Shown: piece by piece, positions 21,498 to 32,598 of the stretch
Layout of the letters: every line of letters starts with the position of its first letter
How positions within the stretch are numbered: the stretch's first letter is position 1
Origin: Gyrodactylus bullatarudis
Lineage: Eukaryota; Platyhelminthes; Monogenea; Gyrodactylidea; Gyrodactylidae
NCBI GenBank assembly: GCA_012064415.1
Contig: SSNU01000218.1
Coordinates: forward strand, 40,590 to 104,589
Direction: 5' to 3'
DNA length: 64,000 bases
The notes under the pieces: generated by a model
Told to the model about the DNA's origin: nothing
Seen by the model: the letters and a program-made list of their open reading frames with translations, nothing else
The model's database searches: none
Position numbers and translations under genes: made by a program

Positions 21498-22727
21498 ATA
21501 ATCCTTCGTTCGTTCTTAGCATGACTTCGAGTCAGCAAGCTTAAAATAAAAGTGTCATCAACATATCTGATGTAAACATCAGTGTAAGAATTAATTGTTT
21601 CTGACATTTTATTTAATTCTAGCCAACCTAGTAAGATGTCTACTAAAAGAGGGCTAAGAGGTGAACCCATGACTATTCCATCTTTCTGGATGAATACTTT
21701 GTTTTGAAATGATAACGGAACGTTTGTACAACAGATCCTAATGAGATCAGTGATTTCATTACTTTGCATTTCAAAACCTTCGTGTTCATCAATGAAAGAT
21801 TTAATAACAGATAATGTCTCCTCAATAGGTATACTAGGAAAGAGCTTACATCTAATGAAATCATTTCATTTAAACCAATATTTAAATCCTTAATTCTATC
21901 TAAAACACATATTCAGCCAAATATGTATGTATTGGTTTCAATACATCAATTAACCACTTCGCTAAATTATGTTGTGGACATGACGACATATCCAAGATCA
22001 GCCTTACTGGAAACACCTCCGGAACTACATTATCAACTATTTTATGTGTCTTTGGATGTAAATACAACCTAGACATTCTAGTATGCTTTTTAGATATAAA
22101 ACCTCCAGTTTGATCAAATATATTTTCTTATCAAATAGTCCTTTTGCTATTTTGTACATATTACGCTCCATAGATTCTATTACCTTGTAATATGACGATC
22201 TATCCTGACCCGTATTTATGAATTTACTTTCGTCTGAAAGGAAATCTAACCCTGCCTTATAGTAATCTTCCTTATACATTAAAACTATCCCTATACCTTT
22301 GTCAGGTTTAGTGAGAAAAACGTTAAGTCAAAAAAAATTTGTGCAAACAATTCTTTCGTTTTCTTCAAACTTAAAAGTACATATCATAAGATAATTCAGA
22401 TCAAGTTTGGCAAAAACGTCGCTCAAAAAAGCAATATTCTCTCTCTCCTTACTGATTAAATGAAATTGATTATATTTTTGGATTAAATAGAAATATTCTT
22501 TCTCAACCCTTGAATGGGAAATTCATCTTTGCTAATTAGAGTTTTAATACTGTATACTGTATAGACTCCCAAATTCCATTCTAGGTTTAATCTGAAAAAT
22601 TTTGTGAAATCTATAAGGCTCCTGTTCAACATCTTTTTTTGAATATATAAAGGTCGTTAGAGACCCCTCTTTTTATCTATTCATGCTTATCTAGATCATT
22701 CGTAATGACATGTATTGACACAATAAT

Positions 22728-23910
22728 TTATTCGTCAAAATCATAAACGCTGGAATTATGCATGGGGGAACCAATTTTTGTATTTTTCCATGCTTCAGTT
22801 GTTTCCAGTGAATTTTTGGTTCCATTCAAGTTAAGAGCATTCAAGACGTTCGCTAGTTTCTCGAGAAGAACTTTCTGATCACTCATTGACGGTCTTTCTT
22901 TTTCTGGACTTTGAATTAGTCCGGTATGCTGCCAAAATTTGATTAAAGTTTCAGGACGAATTCCTTCCCACACTCTATGAGCCATATTGATAGCAACTGC
23001 CAGATTGAACATTTTTGAGAGATCATCAACTGGAACAGCCGTTTTTCGTTTATCAGTTTATTATATCTAGCTTTGAACGTCCTCAAAACCCCATTGTCGA
23101 TTGGTTGTAACACGTACTTAGGGTTATCAGGCAAAATACTAATCTAAAATTGGGAAGAATTTCTTACTTGAATCGTTCCATAACCACGACATTGATCCAA
23201 AAATATGACAATTTTCAATCTCTCAACAATCTTTTCCAAGACAAAGCTCTATCCCAAGCAAATAGGTGGTTGATGAATATTTCTTTGGTCATCCAGGAAT
23301 TTTCATTCGCATCATACTTTACATTCCTTCTTAATGAAGGATTTTCACGAAAACATCTTGGATTATTTTTGCTTTGCCTAAAACAAATAGTTTTCGTTTC
23401 TTGCCAGTTGCAACAAAAAACAGCAGTCAATCTTGTTTTGTTACGCTTGAAACTACTCACATTGAGTCCTAAAAAATAATTAATCTGAATATCATACCTT
23501 TATAAGCAATAAATCAAGTCTTGTGCTCATATATGAACCACGCTGCCTCATCTAAATTCCAAAGCTGTGACTGTTGATATTCTTCGAAGAGACGGGGAAA
23601 AACTGTCTTTAAGCGCTTGAGCGGTTCTTTTTTCCCCACAAGGTTTTCTCAGAACAAAATTATTTAACTCCCTGAAACGTCTAAGATAGTTTTTGGAAGC
23701 TTTGAAGTCGTTGATTTTCAATTCCCGTGCTATTTTCAGAGATAATTTCTCTAACTCTTCAAGGTTCAAATATCTTCTCTCATCGATGTAGGTTTGTAAT
23801 TTTTCTCTTCCAGTACCCTATTTTTTCTGAAAAATTGATTCTAACTCCAAACTTTCGTTTTTGTAGATGAGGATACTTCCTGGTCACATACAAACTTTTT
23901 TCGAAAATAG
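22728..23910 (-). pseudogene. Tigger/pogo-type DDE transposase relic
   Basis: Minus strand, in order: TYIDERRYLNLEELEKLS and ELKINDFKASKNYLRRF (23830-23640), the CENP-B-like helix-turn-helix typical of Tigger/pogo; VSSFKRNKTRLTAVFCCNW with NNPRCF (23460-23340); KIVIFLDQC (about 23210), matching the second catalytic aspartate region; and KYVLQPIDNGVLRTFKARY (about 23120-23060), the conserved stretch after it. A C-terminal segment (23012-22728) follows. The region of the first catalytic aspartate (about 23540-23460) is scrambled by stops. A Penelope fragment begins 48 bp upstream at 23958. Terminal repeats were not found. Confidence 0.8.
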
Positions 23911-23974
23911 TTGAACGTTAATATTGTCATTGAAGAACGCAAAAATTTGTAATTTCTGAAGACAAGTGAATAAT

Positions 23975-24024
23975 TAGTAATAAAGCTTTTATTTCACCGG
24001 TTCTCATCAGACTCTTACACTGAC
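23975..24024 (-). ncRNA. Hammerhead-like ribozyme copy A-left
   Basis: Mirror of copy A-right. The core CTGATGA (24010-24004), 8-nt spacer and GAA (23995-23993) are intact. Strand X is GTCAGT instead of GCCGGT, which weakens its pairing with ACCGGT (one mismatch and two wobbles). Confidence 0.65.
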
Positions 24025-24247
24025 TCGATATTTATACAAAATTATTAACCGAAATGGGATCCTCTGATAGGTTCAATCACTCCCTGGATTCAGTAATGAA
24101 CAATTTTGTGATGTGGTGGGGATGGCCTGATGTATCTAAGGCATCTTTCTTCTCTTTAGGTAGTTTTGTAACGTTGATTGTCCTTTGGATAATTTTCTCT
24201 TTCTACCCGATTCGTAATAGCAGGCTTATGTTGCTGACCGGAGTCTT

Positions 24248-24815
24248 TTAATTAATAATTACAGGTTGAGAGATAATTCGATTATCAACTTCCGTTGACT
24301 TTTCTAGATTTTCACATTCTCTCTCGATTGTAGTTGTCACAGGGGCTGATTGGTTGAGTTGATTACTTTGGGACGTAGTTACAACTACTTGCTCTTCTGT
24401 TTCATTGATTGTAATCTTGTCAACTATCTGGGCCTCAGGATTCTGTGTTGAAGTGCAAATGGGGGGATCCTCGAGAATCTTAGCAACCTTTTGTAACTTT
24501 TTACGTTGTGTGAACCTTTTCTTACCAGTGATACCCAGTTTGGTCGCCAACTCCTTCTGCTTACAAAGATCAGGCTTCAACTCCCTAATGTAGTGTGACT
24601 CTGCCTTGCAAAGGACCTCTTCCCTGGTTGAACGTGAATCGCTGAGATTGGCTTGATATAATATCCTGAAGTTGTTCACATCAGCAGTGTGATTTATTGA
24701 ACTGAAGTGTTCCTGGACCGACGAACCTTTGTTTCCCGCACTATACTTGCCTTGACTGGTCTCACTGTCTGCCCAACGTAAGAAGAACCACAATTACATT
24801 TAAACAAGAATAATT
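24248..24815 (-). pseudogene. Penelope GIY-YIG endonuclease end
   Basis: The start of the domain lies near 24812-24770, frame FKCNCGSSYVGQTVRPVKA: the cysteine pair and YVG of Penelope GIY-YIG nucleases. A frame change follows, then SSVQEHFSSINHTADVNNF, TREEVLCKAESHYIRELK and PDLCKQKELATKLGITGKKR, then a long polar tail to 24248. The intact relative at 27752 has RNKEHL at the break, so a small deletion removed the R/E-H portion here. The nuclease would cut target DNA for target-primed insertion; this copy is broken. Confidence 0.75.
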
Positions 24816-24830
24816 TTGTATAAATATCGA

Positions 24831-24880
24831 GCCGGTGTAAGAGTCTGATGAGAACCGGTGAAATAAAAGCTTTATTACTA
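24831..24880 (+). ncRNA. Hammerhead-like ribozyme copy A-right
   Basis: X GCCGGT (24831-24836), GTAA, stem I GAGT, core CTGATGA (24845-24851), GA, X' ACCGGT (24854-24859), GAA (24860-24862), stem III ATAAA/TTTAT with loop AGC, T at 24876 (triplet AUU), stem I' ACTA (three pairs, fourth mismatched). X/X' forms five Watson-Crick pairs and one wobble. Confidence 0.7.
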
Positions 24881-25097
24881 ATTATTCACTTGTCTTCCAA
24901 TCCTCATAATGAATCTTTCATTAAAATCAGAATCTAATATATTTGAAGAGGTTCGGCAATATTTCCCACAAAATTTGTAATTTGTTAAAAACAGAACAGG
25001 ACTTGAAATAAATGAGAAAAATGGTTACTTTATCAAGATTGAATTTTGAAGAATTTTTAAATCGAATTTGAGAGGGAAATGGGTTTTTAAAAATAAA

Positions 25098-25391
25098 TTA
25101 GAAAATCTTCTCATCTAGAATTTCTTGCTCAAGAAATTGACCCTCATGCACGAGAGAATAATTTATTTCTTCAACCTTTTTGATTGCTAGATTCACGTCT
25201 GATCTAGAAATAATATTTCTTTGTTGCATTGAAGGTCTTATTTCATCCGAAACTTTCTTCAAGCTGATCCTGATAATCATATTCAATGCTTTTAATAATC
25301 TTGTTTTTATCTGCAATCCACCTACGAAGTGCTGTAATGGATACTTAGAAGGCTTCAGATAAGACTCGAAACCTGAGGGGAGATTCTTCAA
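25098..25391 (-). CDS. Unrecognised open frame, possible element relic
   Basis: 97 codons, with a polar C-terminal half (SRSDVNLAIKKVEEINYSLV, then HEGQFLEQEILDEKIF) that reads more like protein than most frames here. No domain was recognised, and there are no promoter or splice clues. It lies upstream of the Penelope A fragment and the Tigger relic on the same strand and could be part of a transposase or other relic. 25392-26051 beyond it holds only a CCAAT/TATA-like patch at 25488-25545. Confidence 0.25.
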   Translation of the reverse strand: MKNLPSGFESYLKPSKYPLQHFVGGLQIKTRLLKALNMIIRISLKKVSDEIRPSMQQRNIISRSDVNLAIKKVEEINYSLVHEGQFLEQEILDEKIF

Positions 25392-26083
25392 ATTTCAATA
25401 AATATTTTTCTTTATTAGTGTAGATTTTCACAATTGAAATCTATGATCAATATCTATTCTATATTAAAAATTTTGAATCTTATTGGTTTGATTGATTTAA
25501 GCTCTCTGATTGGTCGGGATTTTTTTGATTTTACTATATATTTCGGGTACAAATATTATTTAGGGTAGAGATGGAAAGAAAAAGAGTAATTCAAATGTAA
25601 ATATTTCTCACCTTCTGATTGATTTTCTTTTTACAAGTTGAACATCTAAAGACGTATCCATATGTATATGAACTATATAATCCAAGAACTACATTTCAAC
25701 ATGAAAATATTCGGACGACATAGTTAGAGGGGTGAGCTCAAGTCGTAAACACATTTCAATCATTCCGTTTTTATCTTAATAAAATCTTGCAAGAGTATGT
25801 ACCGTTAGACTCTTTATATCATCAAGGCATTTGATTATTATCTAATTGTTTGATTCGGTTCTTGATTCAAATCAAAAATCTTATTTTCATTTATTTTTTC
25901 AATTTACAATAACTATATAAACATTTTCGGATTCTATTGATTTCTAATTCAATCGTGGATCTTTGATAGATTGAAGATATATTTATTTTTTAATTATATT
26001 TTATTGTTTGAAAGGTGTTGATTAACCTCTGATTTTATCTGAGCAATAGAAGAATTCATGAAGAAAGGCGATGCCAGGTTTGT

Positions 26084-26132
26084 TAAAAGAACAGCGCTTT
26101 ATTTCGGGGCAAACTTATCAGCTTTTACAGAT
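26084..26132 (-). ncRNA. Hammerhead-like ribozyme, degenerate copy G
   Basis: On the minus strand: stem I AAAG, core CTGATAA (26121-26115; one change from CTGANGA), a 9-nt spacer, GAA (26105-26103), short stem III, triplet GUU, stem I' CUUU (perfect with AAAG). No upstream strand matching the spacer was found. The G8-to-A change in the core should abolish activity in a standard hammerhead. Confidence 0.5.
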
Positions 26133-26180
26133 TTATATACAAAAATTACAAGAAATGATGAAAATTGATCTGATTGGCCC
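26133..26180 (-). promoter_or_regulatory. CCAAT + TATA-like boxes of element G
   Basis: On the minus strand GGGCCAATCAGATC (from 26180) is followed about 35 nt later by GTATATAAAT (near 26140), then the ribozyme motif. Same layout as at 32271-32316. Confidence 0.45.
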
Positions 26181-26789
26181 TTCTTTTTTGTTCACCTCCT
26201 CAGAGGTGAGTGCGTGTGTGGTTCTTTTGGTACTTCTCTGTAGTTTTCCTGGTGTTGGTATTATGCGAGTACATTTGATGGTGGGAGAGTTACCATGTGC
26301 GTGTCTATACTAGTTCTTTGTACATTTGTATACGGTCTTTCAATGGAATAGATCATGCTGAAAAGGATTTTGAAAAATAATGGTTTGAGTTTGATTATCT
26401 GAGTTCTATTAGTATTAATTTTGAGAGGAATATCTGGTTATCTTTTTCTTATCTTGGTTTCCTTCCGCCATATTCCTTTTTCTTTATCTAGATATGGTTG
26501 AAGGTTGGGAATTAGCTAATTTCTCTCTGGTCTCTTCATTCGTGTCTATTGTTGTACAAACCTGGCATCGCCTTTTTTTATGAATTATATTTTAATTTTT
26601 TCGTACTATTTATTATTTATACTTGCAAGTATAAGTGACCCATAAATTAAGTTCACCCAGTAATTCATTTGCAGCTCAACTCAAAAGGCTGAGACAAATC
26701 TTGTTGGCCGAAATAATGAATAAATGAACAAAAAATTGAAACTTCGCAGATAATAAAATTCAGATTTCATCCCCAAAAACAGTTAATGT

Positions 26790-26931
26790 AACCCCATACT
26801 CAAATTACATCTCAACCAACTATTGTCAATTTCAAGCCCATCAATGAAAAGCCTGAAATTAGAAAAAACGGAACGAAGAGGAAAAGATTTAGTGAGCAGT
26901 TGCAATTAGATTATTTTCTAAAGAAACGATA
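26790..26931 (+). pseudogene. Possible Penelope C-terminal tail
   Basis: An open stretch with NEKPEIRKNGTKRKRFSEQL ending LDYFLKKR and a stop. Its basic composition and ending resemble the tails at 21349 and 24248. No other domain is attached. Low confidence. 26932-27619 holds nothing recognisable. Confidence 0.3.
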
Positions 26932-27619
26932 ATTGTTTCCTGTTTGTATCAAAAGATTTGGTTTAAATTTTAATAAATAACAAGAAATATTTCTTATTTA
27001 TTCTCTAAGCATGGTAAACTTTCTTATTTAATTTATTTTTTATCTTCTTATTTTTCATTCTAAATAAGAGTTTTGCTTTTGAATTTACAGAATAGAAGTT
27101 GAAAAACAGGGATTGTTTATGAATTTAATTTGTTTGTTTTTGAAGTAGGTATTATTCTTTTTGATTTTCATTCCTCTCTTGTTTGTCTTTAAAAGTTATA
27201 CATCGTTTTGATATTTGTCGAAACAAAAAACGATTTAAACTTCGTTATGATGGACGTCTCATGGTTTCTAATTTGTTCTTAGCACTGTTTTTTTCATTTG
27301 AAAGCTCTAAATAGTTGTTTTATAAATAAATTTTGCCTCAAAACATTTATTAAACAAGAATTATGCCTGTAATAAAATTGATTGAATTAAATTTAATTAA
27401 ATGAATTTATTTTACCTTATTATCTTCGACCTCTTTTCTTCTTCTTTGTCTTCTTTGATTTTCTCCTCCTAATCCTATTTAATTTAAAAAAGCATATATA
27501 TTCTCTATACAAAGGACTAAAATGTCAAGTATAATATATTTTTGTTCTTAAATACAGTATTTAAGCACTGTATTTTAGATACTTAATTATATGAACAACA
27601 AACTGTTGAAATAATCAAG

Positions 27620-28018
27620 AAGGTGTTCCCTGGTCATACGCTCAAAATCCTGCTAAAAACAACAAAATTGATCTCTGACCTAAACAAAGACCCGATTAAT
27701 TGGTTGGAAAGAAAAGGTTGAATCTAGCTGTTCAAATGTTCTTGTGGTTCAATGTGTGTAGGACTGACTGTCAGACCAGTGAGAGCAAGGAATAAGGAGC
27801 ATCTACGAGTGGGTAGCCTTGGTTCAGCTGTACAGGAGCACCTTCATAAAACAAATCACACTGATGATGTCAAAATATTTAGTATCCTCTATGAAGCCAA
27901 TCCTTGTGTTTCTCGAGCAGTCAGAGAAAAAGTCTTATGCAAGGCTGAATCTCATCACATTAAAATAAAAATTTGGACGCATCCAACTATAAAACAATCT
28001 AGGTTTAACCTGAAATAA
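27620..28018 (+). pseudogene. Penelope GIY-YIG endonuclease fragment
   Basis: 27620-27735 encodes a linker (VFPGHTLKILLKTTKLI, then SDLNKDPINWLERK) seen ahead of the nuclease. FKCSCGSMCVGLTVRPVRAR then gives the cysteine motif and YVG equivalent (MCVG here), with RNKEHL and GSAVQEHLHKTNHTDDVKIF next, and REKVLCKAESHHI last. This is the best-preserved nuclease in the window. Y has changed to C in the YVG motif, one stop lies upstream, and RT is absent, so it is a fragment. Confidence 0.75.
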
Positions 28019-31000
28019 TATTTCAGTATGAAATTCAAGGAAAGGGCTAAACTTTGAATTCTGAATTGAATGGTACTAATTTTATAGTTCAAAACGAAGA
28101 TTTTCGAAACTTTCTTATTTCTGAAGCTAGAATTCTGAAAAGCATACCAAATGATCCTTATAAAACTAAATCTTTCACATAAAAATATTTTCCATAAAAT
28201 ACTTTTAAAGGCTATTTATGTGAAACACATCAGGAATCCTACTTAGAAATCAAAAAATAACTGTGCTTAAATTTCATTGGTTGAAAGTTCTCTCATTGGT
28301 TAAGAAAAATCATGGTTTAGGTATATAACCGAGTTGTAAGCAACCTACATGAGTTTCAGAAAGATTGAAAGTGTACTTTCTCCTTACATAGAACCTTTTA
28401 TACGTCCGAAATTCCCATGCTGAGATTATTTGTTTGATGTTTTAAAAACTTCATCCAAGTTCAAGACCGAACATTATACGTATATAAATATATCTAGATA
28501 AGAAGATCTTCTTCTTTAAAATGATTCAATGAATAATTTTTTATCAATGAATTATTCGTGAAAATTAAATTTATTTTAAAGTTTGAACTTGCGTAATTCT
28601 TATTGTAGCTCTAATATGAAAAATATAATTTGGTATTTGAAAAATTTCTCTGACTGAAAAACTTGGATTGATTTTGAATCTTTTTTTGATATTGAAGAGT
28701 GTTTTTACTCGTCATGAATGATTGTTTCATGAATAAAATATTTGTGAAATCTTTGGAAAAATAAATAAATATCTTTTCTTTAGTGACATGAAAACACTAA
28801 CTTCATAGTTTGTGATCTGAAAATGGTTGAAATAGAAAAAAAACCAATGAATATAATTTTCAGATAACTTTGATAAACAGGAGATTATTGATTTACTCGA
28901 AATATTTTTCAAACTCACACAGATACATCTCTATAGTATATTATAAATTTATTATATTTCAAGTCTGATTCAAATAAACAAAGTAAATTTCCAAAAAAAA
29001 TTAGAAATTCCTTTTTGGAGTTCAAAACAGGTCGGGATTTTAGGTGGCAAGATAAGAATATTCAAGATTGAAGCATAGGGAGATAAATCATTGCATTTTA
29101 CAATTAGAACAATGGCCTTCCCTTAAATGCATCATTTTTCCCTTTCTGAAGTATATCATATGGAATAAAATTATTACCTGTCTATTTTCTTCATGATTAT
29201 GACACACATCGGCATACAATACAAACCTTGAATCAGTAAATCTATTAAAAAAGCCTGATTCAGTACAAAGTTATTACAAACACTCAATTTCAGGATCTAT
29301 ACCAACTTTGTAATAGAATAATACATCTTGTATACTTTTAATCATATCTGTTTATGATAAGGTGTATGAGACAAAGTATGCCTTATTTTTCACTGAAGAG
29401 GGGGGAGGTGATAAAATCAAATTTATTCCTCATTGAAAATTGACATAGTAATGACTGTTCCGAAAGCTTCTGTGGACAAGGTCTCAGTACCTGAGCATAA
29501 ACCCAGAGGATATTATTACCTAAGGAAAGATTTTCGATTCTACACATATTTCAGAAGTGCATTCAGTTAATTCAATAAAAATCTAATATACTTACTTGTC
29601 TTTACTTTAAAGAATATTGCATTCTTATCAATATAATTAAACTCACCTCTTTGTAGATTCTCCACTGAACCATAGTTTATTATATAATTATTTCTTACGT
29701 TTTCACATTGGATAGACTAAGAGAGTTTTTGAATATTTTAAGCTTGTTAAATTTTTAATGGTTATCAGGTTTCATTTCTAGTAGTAAAAAAGAAAGGAAA
29801 GAAGGCGGCCATTTTAAGATCACTTAAAAAGATGATTAAAAAATACATATCAAACATTTAGTCGGCTTACGCTTGATTACTAATGAGATACATTTTTTTC
29901 AGTACTATTGCTTATTTTCTCTGATATTTGAATGAATATTAGCAAAATTCAAAATTTACTTGGCAATTATTTTTCGCTTTCTGAAATAAAAGAAATTCAG
30001 ATTGAATTTTAATTAAAATACCATCAAAAATAAATATATTGGACTAACCTAACAGGCGTGGCTCTGAATTATGGATGAAATTAGTATATTCATAATCAGA
30101 TAAATTTAATATTTTAGGTTTCAAAACTAGTAAGAATTAACATACTTTCTCTCGTAATCCTCTGATATAGAAATACTCAATTAATTTATCAAATATTTAT
30201 AATGATTATCTAACATACCTTTCTCGTTCTTCTAAGAGTGCACTTGATTTAAAATTATATGAGCGAGTATATAAGCTTACAGTTTTTCTTGTAATCTATG
30301 GGGAAAATGCGGAGTTTCAGGAACGATCAAATGTCAACCAATGATTGAATGAAATTTAATTTTTCTTAAGTCAAAGAACTAACTTTGTTTTGAGTTGTCT
30401 GAATTTTGAGTATGATAGGTTTTGAGATATTCTTACTCAGTTTGTTTTCTCAATCTTGATTTTTCATTTGTATAAGTCTTCAACTGAATGCTAGGACTCA
30501 CACATCCATTTTACTCAAGCTATTTAATTTCAATTAATGTTTGTTGAGATTTTTACTGCTCACATTTCTTTATTGATATGCCTTAAGAAAATTTGATTCG
30601 AATTTATTAAGAATATTTAAAAATTCAAAGACAATAAAATTTACTCATTGATTTTTTTTTCTTCCCTATATTTAATATTTATATTATTCAATGAATTGAA
30701 ATTGAATCGAAATTAAAAAATATGATAAAATTCATTTTTCTTACGCCAGAGCCTCTAATCTTTTCAAAGATTGAAGTTTAAAATTAAATTTTTATTTACA
30801 ATTTTTTTCGTTCAATACTTGAGGAAATCATTTTTTCTTATATTTACACACTCGAAATCTTTTTCAGTCCTTCATAAGTTTTGGAGATGAAATTTAACTT
30901 AGAATCTTTACGTTTTTTTGTATTCATCAAATCTAAATTGAATTCAGAACTGATCTTTCCACATTACTGAGATTGCAACAATCTAATAATTTATATTAAT

Positions 31001-31700
31001 TATTTAAGGATATCAAAGTTTTTTTCATCTTACTGTATCGTTATTATTAGGCTTTTTTGAATAATAATGCCTGGTTTCTATTAAAATTACTCCTCTTGAG
31101 TCGATCTTTCATGATTAAATTTCTAATAAAATATCTTACTTTCCTTCCGCGAGACTAAAAGTAAATATTATGCTAGAATAAACAACTCACATTGTCTGTT
31201 TTTCAATGCTCAAGTCGAAGATAGATTTTAATACTAATAATCAGTATTATCAATATTAAATGTGTATGATTGAGTATTAGGCCATATATATTTTCTCTAT
31301 TCCTGTTCCATCATCAACATTATTCATAATTTAAGTAAAAGGTGAATTAGTTATATTTTGTTTAATATTTTTATTATGTTGTCGAAATTTATTATTTGAA
31401 AGAAAACCATTGATTTCTACAATAATGATTTTTAAATAAATTAACAGAATTTTTTGCCTCTCATTCAACAATCCTTTAAGCAAGATACGCAACCAAAAAA
31501 GTATAAAACAAACTAAAGCTCATAAGACTACAATAAATAATCAGTATTCATACATTGAGAATCAAAAAGAAAAGGCTAAACTATACTTTAGGGGAACCGG
31601 CCATATATATATATATGAATGACAGTGTAAAACAGTAGAAAAACATAATAATAAATTGTGTTGAAATGATTTTTAATATCATCTGTCAATTGAGCAAACG
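28019..31700. other. No gene seen
   Basis: AT-rich. CCAAT boxes at about 28267 and 28300 followed by GGTATATAAC (28320) look like a promoter, but no coding or ribozyme motif follows. A short frame at 28727-28918 (minus) is not credible. A (TA)n run lies at 31600-31616. Confidence 0.3.
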
Positions 31701-31767
31701 GTGAGAGCATATTTAGAAAGTAAAAAAAGGATGCCGAAAATGGGAGGAATAAGCGCTTTCTTTATTA

Positions 31768-31916
31768 AAAGAGAGAACCCAATCTTATGCAAGCAAAAGA
31801 AACTTGTCAAGACGTTAGGTCTAAATTGGCCAAATAAGAGAAACGGAAATAGAGCAGTCGTTGAAACTAACAGTCAACCAGAGGAAACAAAAAAAACCGA
31901 AACTCGGACACAATAA
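31768..31916 (+). pseudogene. Penelope protein C-terminal fragment
   Basis: RENPILCKQKKLVKTLGLNW aligns with RELKPDLCKQKELATKLGI in the GIY-YIG-bearing copy at 24.5 kb, followed by a polar tail. The open frame starts upstream in the inverted arm and so includes unrelated residues at its front. Only the last part of the protein is present. Confidence 0.6.
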
Positions 31917-32270
31917 TACAAACCAACAAAATCACGAAGTATTTTAGCCAATGATCATTATTCCAAAAAGATATCAAAAAATCTACCTATTATGTTTATT
32001 AACCTTGTCTGTCAAACTTTCTTTTAAGTTATATAATTATGTTAAATTGAAACTTTATCGCCTCTATCATAGAACACACAATATCATACATATATTATTT
32101 CTCAATGTTACAACTCTGTTAATGTATCTTAATAAGAAAATGTCCACAGTCATATATCATATATGTAATCAGAATGTCCCCCACCCTAGGGTGGGAAATA
32201 TCAATCATCACAAACCCTACCTGATTGACAATGTGATAAATTTTTAGATGTACCCCAACACAACGAGAGA

Positions 32271-32316
32271 GCCAATCAGATTAACTTATATTTTTCTTTG
32301 TATTTTACTATATATT
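32271..32316 (+). promoter_or_regulatory. CCAAT + TATA-like boxes of element E
   Basis: GCCAATCAGATT at 32271 and ACTATATATTTG at about 32307, ending directly before ribozyme strand X. Near-identical wording at 10590 (minus) supports a shared functional block. Confidence 0.5.
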
Positions 32317-32366
32317 TGGCATGTAAGAGGCTGATGAGTATGCCTGAAATAAAGCGCTTATTCCTC
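32317..32366 (+). ncRNA. Hammerhead-like ribozyme copy E
   Basis: X GGCAT (32318-32322), GTAA, stem I GAGG, core CTGATGA (32331-32337), GT, X' ATGCC (32340-32344) plus T, GAA (32346-32348), stem III ATAA/TTAT with loop AGCGC, T at 32362 (triplet AUU), stem I' CCTC (32363-32366). Stem I GAGG/CCUC and X/X' GGCAU/AUGCC are perfect and differ in sequence from the other copies, giving compensatory changes in both helices. Confidence 0.75.
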
Positions 32367-32598
32367 CCATTTTCGGCATCCTTTTTTTACTTTCTAAATA
32401 ATAATAAATATCTTATAATTTTATCAAATACTCACAAATTAAGAATACACGAATAAAATTCCAAAAATTGCATAATAATTTAATAAACTAAGTTTATATT
32501 TTTCATAAAACCGGTCAATTTTAACAAATATCAATGGAAATAAAACTATTTTGTTAATTTGAATCAAAAAGCGCAAATACTAAATTAATTATAACATC

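Larger units (their letters stand above)
20850..22560 (-). pseudogene. Penelope-like element reverse transcriptase, split by insertion
   Basis: Minus strand. Near 22310-22260 lies FLTKPDKGIGIVLMYKEDYY, the N-terminal RT motif of Penelope-like elements. Next come a segment with LHPKTHK (near 22050), EMISLDVSSLFPSIP (near 21860-21830), FIQKDGIVMGSPLSPLL (about 21690) and YIRYVDDTFIL (about 21570), the catalytic YxDD box. The frame ends at 21488. The missing C-terminal part resumes at about 21180-20870 with FFSKMNSFHPNLVFTME, ILSFLDVELTRREDGS and KRIRKIASPEEWSNEIEN. Between them lies about 300 bp of plus-oriented Penelope end sequence with a ribozyme motif, a nested insertion. Several frameshifts; dead. 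Confidence 0.85.
23958..24897 (-). mobile_element. Penelope-like element fragment A with inverted ribozyme-bearing ends
   Basis: Arms 23958-24046 and 24809-24897 are 89-bp inverted copies differing only around CTGACT versus CCGGCT. Both contain a hammerhead-like motif. Between them, on the minus strand, is the GIY-YIG end of a Penelope protein. The 3' end thus carries a sense ribozyme and the truncated 5' end an inverted copy. Inverted terminal repeats joined to 5' truncations are a known habit of Penelope-like elements. Confidence 0.8.
26052..26587 (-). mobile_element. Penelope-type terminal element G
   Basis: Inverted arms of about 32 bp: AATTCATGAAGAAAGGCGATGCCAGGTTTGT-type sequence at 26052-26083 and its complement at 26556-26587. 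Inside the left arm on the minus strand lies a degenerate hammerhead-like motif with its CCAAT and TATA-like boxes. The rest of the interior has no recognisable coding; an 80-codon plus frame at 26071-26313 is rejected. The arms begin about 7 nt downstream of the predicted ribozyme cleavage point. Confidence 0.6.
31711..32399 (+). mobile_element. Penelope-like element fragment E
   Basis: Perfect 49-bp inverted arms at 31711-31759 and 32351-32399 (containing GGATGCCGAAAATGGGAGGA). The plus-strand interior begins with the end of a Penelope protein and ends with CCAAT, TATA-like box and ribozyme E. As in fragment A, the sense ribozyme is at the 3' end and an inverted copy of the terminal bases is at the truncated 5' end. 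Confidence 0.75.

Noticed and set aside
26071..26313. 80-codon plus frame inside element G.
   Set aside because: It starts in the inverted arm and reads through the antisense of the ribozyme/promoter block; no domain.
28265..28360. CCAAT and TATA-like boxes followed by CTACATGAGTTTCAGAAAG as a divergent ribozyme.
   Set aside because: Core CUGANGA not present and stems do not form; noted only as a promoter-like patch.
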